This document shows, piece after piece, positions 1 to 9,369 of a stretch of 56,508 bases of DNA (the stretch's first letter is position 1; every line of letters starts with the position of its first letter). Below the pieces are notes generated by a model. It saw only the letters and a list, made by a program, of their open reading frames with translations. It did no database searches and was not told the DNA's origin. A program made the position numbers and the translations under genes. This DNA comes from Aporhodopirellula sallentina SM41 (lineage in GTDB: Bacteria > Planctomycetota > Planctomycetia > Pirellulales > Pirellulaceae), in NCBI RefSeq assembly GCF_000346505.1, contig NZ_ANOH01000206.1, forward strand, positions 1 through 56,508, given 5' to 3'.

Positions 1-545
1 CGATGTTTTCCCTCGGAGTGCCGATGTTCCTGATGGGCGACGAAGTTCGCCGGACGCAGCATGGCAACAACAATGCCTATTGCCAAGACAACGAACTGAG
101 TTGGTTCGACTGGGACGACCTCGAACGACATGCCGACGTACGACGTTTCTTCGCACTCTTATGCAAACAACGCAGTCAACGCAGCATGTACGTCGAGAAT
201 CAACGCGTCAGCCTTGTCGACATGCTACGCGAGGCACAAAAAGCCTGGCATGGTGTGAAGCTCAACGAACCCGACTGGGGAGAAGACTCGCACGCGGTCG
301 CGTTTGGCGGAATGCTTAAACGACAGGGGCTCATTTTTCATCTGATTCTTAACGCCTACTGGGAACCGCTGCAGTTTGAACTTCCCAATTCCAACAATAA
401 TCCCTGGCGCCGATGGATCGACACATCATTGGATTCCCCCGAAGACATCTCTCCTTGGAACGAGGCTCCCGAATGGAACCAGCAATCTTACCGGGTCGCG
501 GATCGCTCGGTCGTCATGCTGTATAAGCACTGCGAGGGATCCTAA
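1..545 (+). CDS. glgX: Glycogen debranching enzyme (GlgX/isoamylase type), C-terminal part
   Basis: The gene enters from the left edge, so only about the last 181 residues are present. Seen: the stretch around [20 protein letters not shown] followed by ELSWFDW is the characteristic end of the GH13 catalytic barrel of GlgX-type debranching enzymes, and the remainder matches the small C-terminal beta-sandwich domain that packs on it. Known for the family: hydrolysis of alpha-1,6 branch points in glycogen or limit dextrins in the cytoplasm, working with glycogen phosphorylase. The catalytic Asp/Glu residues lie upstream of the window and cannot be checked. It ends at a TAA at 543-545, and the following 350 bases hold no gene. 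Family assignment is strong; the exact subclass (GlgX or TreX) is less certain. Confidence 0.88.
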   Translation, partial: MFSLGVPMFLMGDEVRRTQHGNNNAYCQDNELSWFDWDDLERHADVRRFFALLCKQRSQRSMYVENQRVSLVDMLREAQKAWHGVKLNEPDWGEDSHAVAFGGMLKRQGLIFHLILNAYWEPLQFELPNSNNNPWRRWIDTSLDSPEDISPWNEAPEWNQQSYRVADRSVVMLYKHCEGS

Positions 546-901
546 ACGTTCACACCCCCAATCAGACTGCCGGAACTGCAGCATTGGTGCCCCCTGCATT
601 AACGAATCGTTTGCGTTTATCCTAAGAATCTATCCGAACACTTCGCAGCCGATCGGCATGAGCGCATTTTGAAGTTTGATGGGTCCGATTCCAGAGGATG
701 AACTCACCCGAGTTCATACCACCGAAATCGGGCGATATCGGCTACGTGATTATCAAAAACGCGCTAGCCGCGGTTCGTTTGGGACAACCGAGGCCAACGC
801 CCGCTAGCTATTGGGTCTATCGAGGTTTTCGGGTAGGCTCGATTTCTGTCCACTTCTAGGCGGGCAGCCACGATTCTTTCGCAGCAGTGCATAGGTGAAC
901 C
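546..901. other. Intergenic gap with a dispersed-repeat copy
   Basis: No credible gene. The middle (about 762-835) resembles a stretch at 44290-44362, sharing GCTAGCCGCGG/GTTAGCCGCGG, GGCCAACGCCCG and CGAGGTT in the same order. The last bases before 902 contain AGGTGA, a plausible ribosome binding site for the next gene. Confidence 0.6.
762..835. repeat. Dispersed intergenic repeat, family 2, copy 1
   Basis: Shares ordered blocks with 44290-44362: (G/C)G(C/T)TAGCCGCGG, GGCCAACGCCCG, ATTGGG(T/C)(C/T)(A/G)TCGAGGTT. Both copies are intergenic. Function unknown; resembles REP-like extragenic repeats. Confidence 0.6.
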
Positions 902-2896
902 ATGGGGTTGGTCTCAGACGTCATCGATTGGTTCTCCCCCGGTGAATTTGACGCTCATCAGGGACTCGAAGAACGCCGAGTTCGCACCCAGTTGTCTGCC
1001 ACGGTTTTCACGGGAGACGCACGAAATTGGATTGACTACCTCAGCCAAACTCCCGAAGAACGCTACAAAAACAAGACACGCGCTCTGATTCGATGGGAAC
1101 CTGAGAGCGAAACGCTTCGATTCGAACCTCTTGATGAAAACGCGGAGCCGCTAACCGACCTTCTGAACAAAACACATCGCGATGTTTGCAAACGACTCGC
1201 GAAACGGCCGATGCTATTGGAGAGTCTTCACGAAGCCATCTTTGAGAACGAGTCGAACCGAGAGAAGCCGCTCGAACTGCGACTAAGTTCGAAAATTCCC
1301 TCGCACGTGACGCGTGAGATGGGTCGCTCGACGACCTCCATCGTTTGCAACGCGAACGAAGTCGCCAAGATTCAATCACGTGTTGCAGATTGCGAATCCA
1401 ACGACGAACGTCTCGGTTACACATTGGCATTGCATGGACGGATCCTCTCTCGGCTGGCGTACAACAATCACCCGCGAGATCGTTTTTTCGAAAAGATACG
1501 TGTTGTCGCACAGTCACTGCCACTGCTGACACCGCTGCTCTATGAAGGGATGTCGTATGGAAGGCTCGTTCCGACCAAAGCCGGCAAAGTCAACGAAAAA
1601 CTGATCAGCAAACAGACCGGCATCCCGCAAAATCACCTGATCGACGACCACCCGTACTTCCGGATGCTCAACCGACTCGGTTCGATGCTCTTCGACTACA
1701 AACTATTCAAAGAACACGAGGACATCGTCGAACTCGTTGCTCGCGAATATGTTGACGAGAAATACCTGCGGCTCGGGATCAGCGGCATCATGCCTGACGT
1801 CACTGACACAATGCGGGCAATGAAATACAAACGAAAGAAGGACCGTATCCTGACCGACGCCCCGGAAATCGGCAGATATGGCATCCTTAACAAGAGCGAC
1901 AAGAAGGCGTGGAATCGAATAGCCAAGCCGATGAAATCGATGGGCTACACCCTGTTGTCGCAACTCGGTTCAGGAGAATTTGGCCGCGTTTACGACGCGC
2001 TGAACCAAGCCAATCCATCACTGCCGCTGCGTGTCGCGATCAAAGTCGACCGGTCTGTTAAGGAAGACGAAGCGAAGTCGATCCGTGACTCAGCGTCGAT
2101 GATTCGTATCGGCAGAGACCTCGCCAGGTCGCCGCACATCATCCGACTGTTCGATGCCGGACAAATTCCGGGAATGGGGAACAACTACCACATTCTACAG
2201 CGAGTCGATGGAGACACGCTGGACAACCTCATCGGTGTTACCGGACGAGAACACTCGAGCTTCATGAACAAACCGCGTCCCGGTCGAGACGAAAAATCAC
2301 GACGCGAGGACTATGAACAACGCATTAAGGAATCGCACGGCGAAGGTTGGCGACGGGAACGCATCACGCTGCCGTTCATCGCACAGCCCAACCTGCTGCA
2401 ATACGCAGAACTGCTGACCAGCATCCTGCTATGGGTCGAAAAGGTTCACGAACTCGGCTACGCGGTCAACGACCTGAAGAACGGCAACATCATGGTGAGC
2501 CGTCGCGGTCAACTCAAAGCAATCGACCTTGACTCCTACGGAACGATTCACGAACCGCTGGACAAGATTTCGGACTTTCTCTTTTTGTCCTCGAGCTTGC
2601 TGCTCGGCAGTATGCGACATCGAAACCGAACCATGTCAGCCTTGGAGGTGGAAAAGCTGTTGCGTTCCCCTGACGCACTGCGGGAGGTCCTCTCCAGCGA
2701 ACAAATTCATGACGAATCCGGCACGCCGCAATTTGGGAGACTCGCTCATCAAGAGTTCGTTGATTTCGAAGTCGATCTTTTGCACCGATGCCGTGGACGC
2801 AGATACATCGACGATCCGAATGAACTGAGCGCGGATATCGATCGGTTAATCCGTATCAAACGAGACATGTCAACCGACGAACTCGTCCTCGACTAA
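902..2896 (+). CDS. Atypical Ser/Thr protein kinase with large unknown N-terminal region
   Basis: A 664-residue protein. Residues 1 to about 345 match no family I recognise; they are charged and probably helical. Residues about 350-640 form a protein-kinase fold: glycine loop LGSGEFGRVY (355-364), the ATP-binding lysine in VAIKVD (K381), and a catalytic loop VNDLKNGN (522-529) that keeps Asp524, Lys526 and Asn529 but replaces the usual His-Arg with Val-Asn. The DFG triplet reads D-L-D (542-544). A basic insert of about 45 residues (around 450-490) sits between the lobes. No signal peptide or membrane segment is visible, so it is probably cytoplasmic. The ATG is preceded by AGGTGA at good spacing. 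The retained Lys and Asp residues suggest possible activity, but the substrate is unknown. The gene stands alone. Confidence 0.78.
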   Translation: MGLVSDVIDWFSPGEFDAHQGLEERRVRTQLSATVFTGDARNWIDYLSQTPEERYKNKTRALIRWEPESETLRFEPLDENAEPLTDLLNKTHRDVCKRLAKRPMLLESLHEAIFENESNREKPLELRLSSKIPSHVTREMGRSTTSIVCNANEVAKIQSRVADCESNDERLGYTLALHGRILSRLAYNNHPRDRFFEKIRVVAQSLPLLTPLLYEGMSYGRLVPTKAGKVNEKLISKQTGIPQNHLIDDHPYFRMLNRLGSMLFDYKLFKEHEDIVELVAREYVDEKYLRLGISGIMPDVTDTMRAMKYKRKKDRILTDAPEIGRYGILNKSDKKAWNRIAKPMKSMGYTLLSQLGSGEFGRVYDALNQANPSLPLRVAIKVDRSVKEDEAKSIRDSASMIRIGRDLARSPHIIRLFDAGQIPGMGNNYHILQRVDGDTLDNLIGVTGREHSSFMNKPRPGRDEKSRREDYEQRIKESHGEGWRRERITLPFIAQPNLLQYAELLTSILLWVEKVHELGYAVNDLKNGNIMVSRRGQLKAIDLDSYGTIHEPLDKISDFLFLSSSLLLGSMRHRNRTMSALEVEKLLRSPDALREVLSSEQIHDESGTPQFGRLAHQEFVDFEVDLLHRCRGRRYIDDPNELSADIDRLIRIKRDMSTDELVLD

Positions 2897-2945
2897 CCAA
2901 GCCCGCAATCCGTATCCATTTAGCACGACAAATCTGCCACAACCC

Positions 2946-3013
2946 GTAGCGAAAGTCGCCAAGACTTTCGGCGTCTTCGACCGCTTGCCGAAACTCTTGG
3001 CGAGTTTCGCTAC
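2946..3013. repeat. GTAGC palindromic element, copy A
   Basis: Outer arms GTAGCGAAA and TTTCGCTAC enclose two hairpins: CGAAAGTC-GCCAA-GACTTTCG and CGAAACTC-TTGGC-GAGTTTCG. It lies between the convergent ends of the kinase gene and the SDR gene. Same architecture as copies at 19913, 29564 and 36824. Confidence 0.85.
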
Positions 3014-3133
3014 CCCGCTAAATTCGAAAATTTGACGTGCCGAACCTGCGACCCTGGATTCGACAAAATTCAGCCCACCGAAACCAGACACCCTCGTCAC
3101 ATCACGTTGAATGCCGCCGATAAACGCCCCATC

Positions 3134-3913
3134 CTACTCGTAGGCACCCTGCATTTTCGCGACGACCTTGCGCGTAATACCGCGTGGAATGAACCCCGTT
3201 GAGGTGACCAACAACCGGTTCTTCCATCCTGGGATCACAACGTCTTCGTTCGCTTGGTAGCCATCGTACCCCGACTGCGCGACTTGGGCGGCAGACATGG
3301 CTTGCGTGGAGAACGACTTCAAACGTCCCATTCCGGAATCTTCGCCAAACCCAGTTTCAGTCGGTCCGGGTTCCAAACAGGTCACGTGCAATCCCGTGCC
3401 GTGCAGCTCCTCGCGAAGCCCTTCAGTGAACGACAACACGTAGGCTTTGCTCGCGTAGTAGACCGACATGTTGGGTCCCGCTTGGTGCGCCGCGATCGAA
3501 CCGATGTTCAACACACCGCCTCGACCTCGTTCCAACATCGACGGTAGCAACCGACGCGTTAACCGTGTCAGCGCGACAACGTTTACCATCAACATGTCGG
3601 TTTGCCGGTCAACCGACAACTCGGAGAATTTCCCCAACGCACCAAACCCAGCGTTGTTGACGAGATTGTCAACATGGATATTCCGTTCATTGAGTTGATT
3701 GCACAGTTGATCGATCGCGTTGGGATCCGACAAATCAGCCACGAGGACCGTGGCGCTGACGTGACATTCGTCTTCAATCGAACGAGCTAGCTCGACGAGT
3801 TTGTCTTCGCTACGAGCAACCAAGACGACATCATCGCCTCCCTTCGCAAAGAGTTGTGCGAGGTCTCGCCCGATCCCGGACGATGCACCGGTAATGAGTG
3901 TCGTTGGCATCAT
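3134..3913 (-). CDS. Short-chain dehydrogenase/reductase (SDR)
   Basis: A 259-residue classical SDR. Seen: the nucleotide-binding TGASSGIG near the N-terminus, NNAGFG in the middle, a serine in the NIGSIAAH strand, and the catalytic Tyr-x-x-x-Lys in YYASKAYV. The Arg following the first beta strand (VLVARSEDKL) suggests NADP(H) rather than NAD(H). Known for the family: reversible oxidation of alcohols or ketones, or reduction of acyl intermediates; the substrate cannot be read from sequence. GGAG lies just upstream of the ATG at 3913 (a second ATG follows immediately). The small DUF1328 membrane protein gene ends 43 bases upstream on the same strand, so the two are probably cotranscribed. Confidence 0.9.
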   Translation of the reverse strand: MMPTTLITGASSGIGRDLAQLFAKGGDDVVLVARSEDKLVELARSIEDECHVSATVLVADLSDPNAIDQLCNQLNERNIHVDNLVNNAGFGALGKFSELSVDRQTDMLMVNVVALTRLTRRLLPSMLERGRGGVLNIGSIAAHQAGPNMSVYYASKAYVLSFTEGLREELHGTGLHVTCLEPGPTETGFGEDSGMGRLKSFSTQAMSAAQVAQSGYDGYQANEDVVIPGWKNRLLVTSTGFIPRGITRKVVAKMQGAYE

Positions 3914-3956
3914 GTTTCTCCAAAGTTAAGTAAAACTGTGTTTGGTCTTCCGCGAA

Positions 3957-4124
3957 TCAGGCAACTGGTCCGCGACGCCCCATCAACAGTCCTACCACGA
4001 ACAGCACCAAGAACACCACGAAGAGAACCTTCGCAATCGTGGCCGCGGTCCCGGCAACAACACCGAATCCGAGCACACCGGCGATCAAAGCAACAATCAG
4101 AAAAGTCAAAGCCCAGCCCAACAT
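3957..4124 (-). CDS. Small DUF1328 (YtjA-type) membrane protein
   Basis: A 55-residue protein starting [21 protein letters not shown] and continuing through a second hydrophobic stretch to a short Arg-rich end (MGRRGPVA). Two transmembrane helices fill nearly the whole chain. The MLGWALTFL start and the GVLGFG motif are typical of the DUF1328/YtjA family, small inner-membrane proteins of unknown function, often stress-related in enterobacteria. A longer reading back to 4235 is open but would add an unlikely polar leader, so the ATG at 4124 is preferred. It lies 43 bases upstream of the SDR gene on the same strand. Confidence 0.85.
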   Translation of the reverse strand: MLGWALTFLIVALIAGVLGFGVVAGTAATIAKVLFVVFLVLFVVGLLMGRRGPVA

Positions 4125-4327
4125 GGCAATCTCCAAAATTGAAAGGTAATACCGCGTTCTCGTGACCATCACGATCCCGCGAAGATGGTTTCGTGCTGAC
4201 GCGATTGCCATGCCAAAAAACGATGCCCGTCGCAAATTCGGCGAAACACAGGTCCCGAGAACACCGATTCCCGCTTAACGGCAGACCGAATGCGGGCAGA
4301 TTGCTGGGATCGAGTGGCCTAAAAAGA

Positions 4328-4358
4328 GATGTCGCCAAACATCGGTGGCCTGAAATCT
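4328..4358. repeat. Short dispersed repeat (family 3), copy 1
   Basis: GATGTCGCCAAAC followed by A/G, TCGG and GGCCTGAAATCT is nearly identical to a stretch at 48384-48413. Both lie between genes. Function unknown. Confidence 0.55.
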
Positions 4359-4437
4359 GTCAAATTCACCTGCCGCGACCAGACACGTGAATTATCAGAC
4401 CGCTTTTAATTGAGAAGACGGGGCTTCGGAAACGCTT

Positions 4438-5565
4438 TTACGCAACCGCATCCATCGGTTCATATCCCCAACCCCGGAGTTTGCCGGCGGCAAAGGCATG
4501 GAACCGATCTTCCTCGATCGCTTGACGCGTTTGACGCATCAAGTTTCCGTAGTACGTGAGATTATGATGCGACAACAAAATGGGGCCTAACATTTCATTG
4601 GCGTTAAAGAGATGCCGCAGATAACCGCGGCTATGTCGACATGCGAGGCACGGACAATCTTCCATTATCGGACGGGTGTCTTCGCGATGGACTGCGTTGC
4701 GAAGCTTGATCGGCCCATCGTCAGTGAAGGCTAACGCGTTGCGGCCATTGCGGGTCGGCATAACGCAATCGAACAAATCGATCCCGCGGGCAATGTTCTC
4801 GAGTAAGTCACGAGGGGTTCCGACGCCCATGAGATACCGGGGCTTGTCCACGGGCAGATGCACCGTGGTGACCGCAGTGGTCGCGTACATTTCCTCCGGT
4901 GCTTCTCCGACGCTGAGCCCACCAACTGCGAATCCTTCGAACGGCATCGTCGCGAGTTCGGTGGCACACTGACGACGAAGCTCTGGATCCAAACCGCCTT
5001 GGACGATCGCAAACAAAGCCTGCTCGGGACGGTCTGCCGCATCGCGACACCGCTTCGCCCAGCGGATTGATCGCGCCAACGCATCTTCGACAACAGCCTG
5101 CTCTGCCGGCAACGCGATCACGTGATCAAGCACCATGGCGACGTCGCTGCCGAGTGCCTGTTGAATTTCGATCGAGTGCTCGGGCGTCAACTCAATCTTC
5201 GAGCCATCGAGATGCGACCGAAATGTCGCCGCCTGTTCGGTGACCTTGTTCAGGGCCCCGAGCGAGAAGACTTGGAAGCCACCTGAATCCGTAAGGATTG
5301 GTCCATCCCAACCGCACATTTTATGCAGCCCGCCGAGCCGAGCGACGGTCTCATGACCGGGCCGCAAACGCAGGTGGTAGGTGTTTCCAAGGATCATGTC
5401 GGCGCCGGTCGCGGCGACTTGATCGATCGTCAGCCCCTTCACCGTGCCGACGGTGCCAACGGGCATGAAACCTGGGGTCTGAACGTCGCCGCGAGGCGTG
5501 CGGAACACACCTCGACGGGCACCGTTGCTTTCGTGTTGCAGATCGAAGCGAAACACTCCGATCAA
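4438..5565 (-). CDS. tgt: Queuine tRNA-ribosyltransferase (tRNA-guanine transglycosylase)
   Basis: A 375-residue protein of normal Tgt length. It exchanges guanine at position 34 of tRNAs with GUN anticodons for preQ1 during queuosine synthesis. Seen: [14 protein letters not shown] (nucleophile region and substrate Asp), [27 protein letters not shown] with the second conserved Asp, and the zinc site [16 protein letters not shown] with three Cys and a downstream His. Its start overlaps the stop of the upstream TPR/alpha-CTD gene by four bases, a translational-coupling arrangement that ties the two genes together. No other queuosine gene is present in the window. Confidence 0.96.
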   Translation of the reverse strand: MIGVFRFDLQHESNGARRGVFRTPRGDVQTPGFMPVGTVGTVKGLTIDQVAATGADMILGNTYHLRLRPGHETVARLGGLHKMCGWDGPILTDSGGFQVFSLGALNKVTEQAATFRSHLDGSKIELTPEHSIEIQQALGSDVAMVLDHVIALPAEQAVVEDALARSIRWAKRCRDAADRPEQALFAIVQGGLDPELRRQCATELATMPFEGFAVGGLSVGEAPEEMYATTAVTTVHLPVDKPRYLMGVGTPRDLLENIARGIDLFDCVMPTRNGRNALAFTDDGPIKLRNAVHREDTRPIMEDCPCLACRHSRGYLRHLFNANEMLGPILLSHHNLTYYGNLMRQTRQAIEEDRFHAFAAGKLRGWGYEPMDAVA

Positions 5566-6893
5566 TCGCCACGCATTTTCAATCCGAGATCGCCGAGCTT
5601 CTCGCGAACCTCATTCAGACTGGTCACGCCGAAGTTCTTGCACTCGAGCATGTCGTCACCGGTCTTGCGAATCAGTTCGCCGATGGTGTTGATTTGCAAT
5701 CGAGTCATGCACTTACGGGCACGCACCGACAGGTTCAGGTCCGCGATCGGCCGTTCGAGCAACGCTTGCTCGTCCGCGGACATGTGCGAAGTATCGATTG
5801 GCGGATCGTTGCTCTTCTTCTCGCCAGCGAACTGGCCGAGCGACAACCCTTTCTGAGACAGCATTTCGCGGATCTCGACCAAGCTGGTCTCGCCGAAGTT
5901 TTTACTTCCGAGCAATTCCTGTTCGGTGTGCCGAGTCAGTTCGCCGATGGTTTCGATGCCCATCTTTTGCAGACAGTTACGGCTGCGAACGCTGAGTTCG
6001 AAGTTCGAGACCGGCATGTTGAGGATTTGAGCCAAACGGTCGTTGCGGCGTTGGGCTTCTTCGTCGTAGAGCATGTTGCCCGTTGCCGACGCGTCCTTCA
6101 TGTACAACGCGGTCCGCGGATGGCCGGGGAAGCAATCCAGGATTCGCTTGTAGCACATCTGTGCCTTATCGTACTCGTTGCGATCCTCGTACATCACGCC
6201 GAGGTTTGTCAACGCACCGAGTCCGGTCGGGAATGCTTTCGCGGCTCGCTCGTACAACTGCAACGCTTCGTCATCGTTGCCCAACCGGTCGTTTTCAAGA
6301 GCCAAACCGAACAGGGCACCGGCGTGATTCTCGTCGGTTGCGACCGCACGCTGGTAAAGGTTGATGGCTTCTTCCATGCGGCCACCGATTAACGCCGCAG
6401 TGGCGGCACGTTGGTACATGTAGTCGGCGGTTTGTTCGGCTGGTCCGAAGATGTCGTCGAGAATCGCCATTGCTTCCTCGATTTCGCCTGCGTAGCGTTT
6501 CGCTTCGGCGATTCCGATTTTGCACTGGTCTTCGTTGTAGCCGGAAACCTTGGCTTTCTCGTAGGCTTCGATCGACTCTTGATATTGACCGAGTTCGAAA
6601 CGGCATCGAGCACCGTAGAACAACGCCATCGCGCTGCCGTCGGCCGACGACAATGTTTCCAGAGCGTCGCTGAACCGGCCCAGCAAGAACTGGCAGACGC
6701 CCATCTTCGTGCGGTTGGCGGGAGTCAGAGCGGTGTCCTGCTCCATCTCCTGAGTCGCATCTCTCAGTTCACTGAAATGGCCGTAGTTTTCAGTCACGGC
6801 CTTGCGGATCTCAGCGACGTCGTTCGGGCCGAACGCGTTGCTAGCCAAGACCATTTGTTTCAAGTCGAGCACTTCGAGATCGACTTCGCTCAT
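5562..6893 (-). CDS. TPR protein with two RNA polymerase alpha C-terminal-like domains
   Basis: A 443-residue protein. Residues about 60-265 are TPR repeats (for example [20 protein letters not shown] and [18 protein letters not shown]). Two helix-hairpin-helix modules resembling the alpha-subunit C-terminal domain follow, at about 296-353 ([31 protein letters not shown]) and 383-440 ([31 protein letters not shown]). In the first, the residues matching E. coli alpha Arg265, Asn268, Cys269, Gly296, Ser299 and Glu302 are kept, while Lys298 is Thr. In the second, Asn268 becomes Lys. There is no N-terminal polymerase-assembly domain, so this is not RpoA. Inferred role: DNA binding at promoters or contact with transcription factors, with TPRs recruiting partners. 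It overlaps tgt by four bases. Confidence 0.88.
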   Translation of the reverse strand: MSEVDLEVLDLKQMVLASNAFGPNDVAEIRKAVTENYGHFSELRDATQEMEQDTALTPANRTKMGVCQFLLGRFSDALETLSSADGSAMALFYGARCRFELGQYQESIEAYEKAKVSGYNEDQCKIGIAEAKRYAGEIEEAMAILDDIFGPAEQTADYMYQRAATAALIGGRMEEAINLYQRAVATDENHAGALFGLALENDRLGNDDEALQLYERAAKAFPTGLGALTNLGVMYEDRNEYDKAQMCYKRILDCFPGHPRTALYMKDASATGNMLYDEEAQRRNDRLAQILNMPVSNFELSVRSRNCLQKMGIETIGELTRHTEQELLGSKNFGETSLVEIREMLSQKGLSLGQFAGEKKSNDPPIDTSHMSADEQALLERPIADLNLSVRARKCMTRLQINTIGELIRKTGDDMLECKNFGVTSLNEVREKLGDLGLKMRGD

Positions 6894-7061
6894 AAGTGAG
6901 ATTCCTATACGGAGGAGACTTCGCGAGAAAACGGCGACAAGTCAGCCAATCAATCGACGAACAGATTTTACGGATCCAGAGAGCAGGAACGCCCCGAGAA
7001 AGACACTGCCGAGAAGATCACGCCCCGACACAATGCGGGGAACAGTGAATCGACAGGTTTA

Positions 7062-7135
7062 AGCCAGCGGCCGGATTTGAACCGGCAACCCTCGCATTAC
7101 GAATGCGATGCTCTGCCAATTGAAGCTACGCTGGC
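7062..7135 (-). tRNA. tRNA-Thr (anticodon CGT)
   Basis: On the minus strand the acceptor arms GCCAGCG and CGCTGGC pair over 7 bp. The anticodon stem TCGCA/TGCGA encloses loop TTCGTAA with anticodon CGT, and the T arm GCCGG-TTCAAAT-CCGGC is canonical. CCA is not encoded. The gene reads ACG codons. It is oriented away from the tRNA-Arg 200 bases further on. Confidence 0.93.
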
Positions 7136-7331
7136 GACTGTTTCGGACAGATTATCGACATCCCGGCGAACACGTCAAGCGGTCCCTAAAACCCCTACGA
7201 TCACCCCTCGCATCGCACCCCTCGCCCCCCACGCCGCCGGACCGCTATGGAGCTTATTAAAAATTTCACACAAACGGCCACATCCCCCTTGCCAAGCCAA
7301 AGTGGAATCTTTACTCTTCCACGCCTCAACG

Positions 7332-7405
7332 GCACCCCTAGCTCAACTGGATAGAGCATCGGTCTACGAAACCGAAGGTTACTGGTTCGAATCCAGTGGG
7401 GTGTA
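7332..7405 (+). tRNA. tRNA-Arg (anticodon ACG)
   Basis: Acceptor GCACCCC pairs with GGGGTGT (the first pair is a G-U wobble). The anticodon stem TCGGT/ACCGA holds loop CTACGAA with anticodon ACG, whose A34 is normally deaminated to inosine by TadA. The T arm ACTGG-TTCGAAT-CCAGT is canonical. CCA is not encoded. A terminator hairpin follows directly. Confidence 0.94.
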
Positions 7406-7410
7406 CTCCC

Positions 7411-7442
7411 AAGCCGACTGCAACCCGCAGCCGGCTTTTTTT
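7411..7442 (+). terminator. Rho-independent terminator after tRNA-Arg
   Basis: AAGCCG-A-CTGC, loop AACCC, GCAG-C-CGGCTT, then a run of seven T. It starts six bases after the tRNA. Confidence 0.85.
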
Positions 7443-7767
7443 GTGCGCCGACAGATAGCCGAAAGGGTCTCGCTCGTCATTTCGTGCGGACTAATTCAGG
7501 AGCGTTTCGGGGGCGGAGCAGATTTGCCTGCCCACCAAAACCTACAACCTTCACCCTCCCTCTGGGAGGTTCGAGCGAGGGGAGGCCGGAGCATGCAATC
7601 CAGCGCAAAACCCTCCCCGGCCCGAAGCGGGCCGACCCTCCCGGATGGAGGGTGAAGTCGCTGGTGTTGCGATCGCCGGAAAAGTTGATAATCGAATGGA
7701 CCTTCCAATCCTGCCGCCCCCCTCTCGTGCCACCCACGCTTTGTTTGTTAAAAGGAAACGCCAACCG
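7443..7767. repeat. Intergenic gap with long inverted repeat
   Basis: No convincing gene. CTTCACCCTCC at 7549-7559 is matched by the inverted copy GGAGGGTGAAG at 7647-7657. Smaller inverted pieces between them (CTCCC...GGGAG and GGCCCG...CGGGCC) would give a folded element of about 110 bases. The last part holds AAAGGAAA, a possible ribosome binding site for the channel gene at 7768. Confidence 0.6.
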
Positions 7768-9369
7768 ATGACTTGGAACCACTTTGCTTTCCACACCCGC
7801 GTTCATGCGGTTGCCATGCTCCTCGTTTGCTTTTCGACTGCATTCGCCCTGCCTTGCATGGCTGAGGATAGCCAACCTGCGAAACCGGCACCACTGACGA
7901 CTTCGGATCCGAACGTGCCGTTGGAGGATTTGCAGGTGATGGTCAAACCGCTGACTCAAGAAGAGCTTGCGGTCGAAGCGGACGCTTGGTTTAACCTGCT
8001 GAAATCCAAAGCTCGGCAAATCGCAGCGGTCAAACTCGGGGTCCGCAAGACCAGCAAAGCGATCGTCGCTGAGGACAACGAGGTCGCGACCGAGTCGCTT
8101 GAAGAGGCAAAGAAAGTTCGGGCATTGGCCGACCGGGTCGCCAAGAACACCGAAGACAAAATCGTCCAAGCCGCACGGAACACAATCGACAGTGAACCGA
8201 ACGAAGCTTCCCCCGATCCCGCCTCGGAAGCGCAAAGCGATTCCGAAACGACGGCGGACGCAGATGAAGCCACCACCGAGAGTCCGGCAGAAACGCCTGC
8301 TGAGCAAACTACCGATGCATCCGCACACACACCTGCCGAAGATGCCGCGGAGATGAAGACGCAACTGCTCGAAGACATCGCAGAACTGCAAGATCAACGC
8401 ACCTCGCTCAGCGACCGACTCACCATCGTGCTCAATTCATGGGAAGAAAAAGGAGGCGACACCGAATCGTACCGGCAGTACATCACCGCAGTATCCGGAG
8501 TCGAACTCGATACAACCGATGCGGAAGCGGTGTGGTCAACGGTCGTTGGTTGGTTTGGGTCCAAGGAAGGCGGGCAGCGATGGGCGTGGAACATCATTAA
8601 GTTCGTACTGATCCTGGTCATTGCCTATCTGCTCTCGAAGATTTTGTCGGGCGGTGTGAACTGGTTGCTCGATCGCAAGATCCATCTTTCGCAACTCGCC
8701 GAACGCTTGATCGCCAACACGATCCGCAACGTTCTGTTGGCAGTCGGCTTCGCAGTCGCACTCACCGCGCTGGAAGTCGATATCGCGCCGATCATCGCGG
8801 CGATTGGTGCGACCGGTTTGGTCGTCGGTTTGGCATTGCAAGACACGCTCAGCAACTTTGCCAGCGGTTTGATGATTTTGGTGAACCGTCCGTTCGACGT
8901 CGGCGATGTAGTGAACGCGGGTGGTGTTACCGGCACTGTGCACCAGATGAACCTGGTCTCGACGACGTTTCACACCTTCGACAACCAAACGATCTACGTT
9001 CCCAACAATGAAATTTGGAACAACGTGATCACCAACATCACGGCGAACGACAAACGGCGCGTCGACATGGAATTCGGCATCGGTTACAGCGACGATTTCG
9101 AGCAAGCCGAACAGATCATCACCGAGGTGGTCAAAGCTCACGACTCCGTACTCGACGAACCTGAACCGGTTGTCGTGACACATGCCTTGGCGGATTCGTC
9201 TGTCAATATCGTTTGCCGTCCGTGGGCAGCGACCTCGGATTGGTGGAAGGTCAAAACCGATGTCACTCGGGAGGTAAAGCGACGATTTGACGCAGCAGGC
9301 ATCTCGATCCCGTTCCCTCAGCAAGATGTCCACGTCTATCAAACCGCAACCTCCGAAGGCGACAAGTAG
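7768..9369 (+). CDS. Mechanosensitive ion channel, MscS family
   Basis: Read from the ATG at 7768 (533 residues); the longer upstream reading runs through the inverted repeat and is unlikely. An N-terminal signal peptide (hydrophobic AVAMLLVCFSTAFAL, then MAED) leads to a periplasmic region of about 230 residues rich in Ala/Glu/Thr and probably coiled coil. Transmembrane helices lie near 274-293 and 320-340, followed by the pore helix (IGATGLVVGLALQDTLSNFA, 346-365), which matches the Gly/Ala-packed TM3 of MscS. The cytoplasmic beta domain (NRPFDVGDVV, TFDNQTIYVPN) and an alpha/beta C-terminal domain complete it. Known role: opening under membrane tension to release osmolytes during hypo-osmotic shock. 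The long periplasmic domain makes it larger than the 286-residue E. coli MscS. Confidence 0.92.
   Translation: MTWNHFAFHTRVHAVAMLLVCFSTAFALPCMAEDSQPAKPAPLTTSDPNVPLEDLQVMVKPLTQEELAVEADAWFNLLKSKARQIAAVKLGVRKTSKAIVAEDNEVATESLEEAKKVRALADRVAKNTEDKIVQAARNTIDSEPNEASPDPASEAQSDSETTADADEATTESPAETPAEQTTDASAHTPAEDAAEMKTQLLEDIAELQDQRTSLSDRLTIVLNSWEEKGGDTESYRQYITAVSGVELDTTDAEAVWSTVVGWFGSKEGGQRWAWNIIKFVLILVIAYLLSKILSGGVNWLLDRKIHLSQLAERLIANTIRNVLLAVGFAVALTALEVDIAPIIAAIGATGLVVGLALQDTLSNFASGLMILVNRPFDVGDVVNAGGVTGTVHQMNLVSTTFHTFDNQTIYVPNNEIWNNVITNITANDKRRVDMEFGIGYSDDFEQAEQIITEVVKAHDSVLDEPEPVVVTHALADSSVNIVCRPWAATSDWWKVKTDVTREVKRRFDAAGISIPFPQQDVHVYQTATSEGDK

Noticed and set aside
5562-6893. Calling the TPR/alpha-CTD gene rpoA
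   Set aside because: It lacks the N-terminal dimerisation and beta-binding domain and is not in a ribosomal protein operon.
7062-7405. tRNA pair as an integration site for a mobile element
   Set aside because: No integrase, no repeated tRNA 3' end and no foreign-looking genes follow.
7477-8397. A 306-codon minus-strand frame across the inverted repeat and the mscS start
   Set aside because: It overlaps a clear signal peptide and channel gene on the other strand, and its sequence is Cys/Arg/Gly-rich without any motif.
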